A DNA stretch of 64,000 nucleotides from Desulfopila sp. IMCC35008 (GTDB taxonomy: Bacteria > Desulfobacterota > Desulfobulbia > Desulfobulbales > Desulfocapsaceae): assembly GCF_010646885.2 (NCBI RefSeq), contig NZ_CP050700.1:2940501-3004500 (forward strand), read 5' to 3'. The notes under the pieces were generated by a model, which had not been told where the DNA came from, did not search any database, and saw only the letters and a list, made by a program, of their open reading frames with translations. This document shows, piece after piece, positions 63,842 to 64,000 of this stretch. The first letter of the stretch is position 1, and every line of letters starts with the position of its first letter. Made by a program: the position numbers and the translations under genes.

Positions 63842-64000
63842 ATGAAAATTGCAATTGATAAGAACGTTGTTGAAATCACACCTGAAAGCAGTCAGGAAAC
63901 GGAACAGCTTGATAGTCTTTGGAAAGTTGTCGTTGACTGCATGGCATCCAACAAAAAACTGGTACCGATTGGCGAATTTGTACCGGGCAAAACTGAACTT
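63842..64000 (+). CDS. Unknown protein, N-terminus only
   Basis: An ATG after AGGAGACACCG opens a frame that runs to the window edge (at least 53 residues): KIAIDKNVVEITPESSQETE, then WKVVVDCMASNKKLVPIGEF. It looks like a small cytoplasmic protein; family unknown. Confidence 0.65.
   Translation, partial: MKIAIDKNVVEITPESSQETEQLDSLWKVVVDCMASNKKLVPIGEFVPGKTEL

Overview
The window reads as a chromosomal segment of an anaerobic, sulfate-reducer-like Desulfobacterota (deltaproteobacterium), probably near the Desulfobulbales. The evidence is the DUF39 / NIL-ferredoxin / UPF0280 set for homocysteine synthesis, an NfnAB-type transhydrogenase, FeoAB, a stand-alone MetE catalytic core, exported DsrE and DUF1566 proteins, and several hybrid histidine kinases. 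This placement is inferred from gene content only. No rRNA gene, tRNA gene or CRISPR array was seen.

Layout. 1-5177: a minus-strand run of three exported proteins: a large PEP-synthase/glucan-dikinase-like ATP-grasp protein, a class A beta-lactamase-like protein and an unknown secreted protein. 5874-8036: a dicarboxylate-type symporter fused to a solute-binding domain. 8800-14300: an accessory segment with a frameshifted CoA-transferase remnant, an OprB-like porin, an exported D-aminoacylase-like amidohydrolase and an intact IS1182-type element; the amidohydrolase is visibly richer in G+C than its surroundings. 15173-17540: feoAB. 17956-30312: twelve minus-strand genes for sulfur and one-carbon metabolism. 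They comprise three homocysteine-synthesis genes, a four-gene operon (PLP decarboxylase, SET-domain protein, class III aminotransferase, aldehyde dehydrogenase), then metK, a small methyltransferase, ahcY and an adenosine-kinase-like gene. Together they cover making homocysteine and running the S-adenosylmethionine cycle; the MetE-like core at 62453-63520 could supply the missing homocysteine-to-methionine step.

30948-41574 is a signalling region: a sigma-54 activator with a degenerate receiver, two hybrid kinases, and a periplasmic binding protein made of two tandem ABC_sub_bind domains next to one kinase. 42049-44931 has two flavoenzymes. 45197-48761 is a heat-shock group: DnaJ-like protein, M48 protease, a possible double ribbon-helix-helix regulator, and two Hsp20 proteins. 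49006-52367 is a complete IS21-family element with two extra ORFs and a 5-bp target duplication. 52592-55559 is an ArsR-controlled permease operon with a thioredoxin-like protein, a Fe-S protein and a Cys-tailed protein. The rest holds small zinc-ribbon and YwbE proteins, exported DsrE/DUF1566 proteins, nfnAB, a DUF4442-MarR pair and the MetE core.

The strongest leads are the exported dikinase-like operon, the decarboxylase-SET-aminotransferase-dehydrogenase module inside the SAM-cycle cluster, the duplicated binding protein with its kinase, the possible double-RHH protein in the heat-shock group, and the folded region with a 37-codon ORF upstream of the dsrE-like gene.
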